6,635 nt of DNA, from NCBI GenBank assembly GCA_910585035.1, contig CAJUEF010000013.1, forward strand, positions 2,304-8,938, written 5' to 3'. Positions 6,082 to 6,635 of this stretch are shown here, piece by piece. The stretch is from an uncultured Christensenellaceae bacterium. Its GTDB lineage: Bacteria > Bacillota > Clostridia > Christensenellales > MGBC116941. Below the pieces are notes generated by a model that was not told the DNA's origin, searched no databases, and worked only from the letters and a program-made list of their open reading frames with translations. Positions within the stretch are counted from its first letter, which is position 1; each line of letters starts with the position of its first letter. Both the position numbers and the translations under genes were made by a program.

Positions 6082-6635
6082 TTAACATCAGCATAAAGTT
6101 TACAAAAGCAACTTATTACTAAATGTATCAACCCTAACACAACACATTTTCTGTTTCAAAATATAAAGACAGCAAGTAAAAAGTTATTTTATATAAAACC
6201 TTTATCTCCATTAAATTCCGTTAACCTTTACCCAATTTTCCCCAACAAAATTTTAAAGAAGATAGCATGCTGATAAAATCCGGCAATATATTGAAGTTAA
6301 ATTAAATATATACTTTTATTTTTATCTGTAATTCTACAATCATTATAGATTAACGTTCCGAATTACTATGAAATAACATTTCATCCCCGATTACACCTAG
6401 ATTTAATTTCCATCATTATATCTTTGTTTTAACAAACATTTATTACCGCCTCTTTATGTATTACCCTTTTTAAATATTTCTCCATAAATGCTTACAGCCC
6501 CCAAAATACCTCAGTGAATTTTATAAATTTTGTTAAAACATATAAAGCAACAACGTTTAGCGTATTTAATTGCAATTATTAATATACTTACTTAGCCTAG
6601 TTTTACTAAACAAATAAATCTATTTTCCAATTGGC

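Larger units (their letters stand above)
5867..6635. other. Gene-poor AT-rich region upstream of the secretion operon
   Basis: About 770 bases with roughly 25% G+C. I translated the minus strand in three frames and scanned the plus strand for ATG-initiated frames. I found no frame with a good start, ribosome binding site and recognisable product, no tRNA or rRNA, and no double-glycine leader peptide. The operon promoter should lie here on the minus strand, but no candidate is convincing. The best is TTGCCG (6286-6281), 16 bases, TATCTT (6264-6259) with an extended TGC, about 395 bases from the exporter ATG. The longest stop-free minus-strand frame is 5896-6081. A second frame at 6429-6575 is interrupted by one TAA. 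Both could be chance or remnants of decayed genes. Confidence 0.55.

Noticed and set aside
6030..6098. Plus-strand ATG frame of 22 codons in the gene-poor region
   Set aside because: It is very short, has no Shine-Dalgarno sequence, and lies antisense to the operon's upstream region with no recognisable product.
6404..6454. Arg-Gly-Gly followed by a short Lys-rich peptide on the minus strand, considered as a double-glycine precursor
   Set aside because: A stop codon lies directly before the Arg, and no leader with the usual hydrophobic spacing precedes the Gly-Gly.

Overview
The window looks like chromosomal DNA of a low-G+C Firmicute, most likely a member of the Clostridia. It is AT-rich (roughly 25% G+C in the spacers), has strong GGAGG-type ribosome binding sites, uses a TTG start, and carries canonical sigma-A promoters and intrinsic terminators. 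The proteins (BioY, a short YqeY, an AI-2E-family permease, a PCAT exporter) also fit Clostridia. Genus and species cannot be read from this sequence.

Layout. Positions 1-678 (minus) hold the N-terminal 226 codons of an AI-2E-family membrane protein, cut off by the window edge. A divergent intergenic region (679-856) carries a sigma-A promoter for each direction. It also carries a perfect 13-bp inverted repeat of BirA-operator type that overlaps the -35 of the rightward promoter. That promoter drives bioY (857-1396), a biotin ECF-transporter S component, which ends in its own terminator (1456-1488). Next is yqeY (1620-2066), a GatB/YqeY-domain protein. It converges on a two-gene minus-strand operon, and a hairpin at 2084-2120 lies between the two and could terminate both. 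The operon reads right to left: a C39-peptidase-containing ABC exporter (3692-5866), then an HlyD-type membrane-fusion/accessory protein (2182-3690) whose ATG begins one base after the exporter's stop. The last ~770 bases (5867-6635) hold no convincing gene.

How the genes work together. The exporter and HlyD protein form a leader-cleaving secretion machine of the bacteriocin/pheromone type. The peptidase would cut a double-glycine leader, the ABC core would move the peptide across the membrane, and the HlyD protein would extend the path through the cell envelope. No substrate, immunity protein, modification enzyme or sensor kinase is visible beside them, so the cargo is unknown. BioY is a stand-alone biotin uptake component, presumably using a shared energizing module encoded elsewhere, and its expression should fall when BirA is loaded with biotin. 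The other genes are housekeeping-like and show no clear functional link to one another.

The window is mostly ordinary. The points most worth following up are the orphan PCAT/HlyD operon with its unexplained long upstream region, and the clean BirA-type operator.
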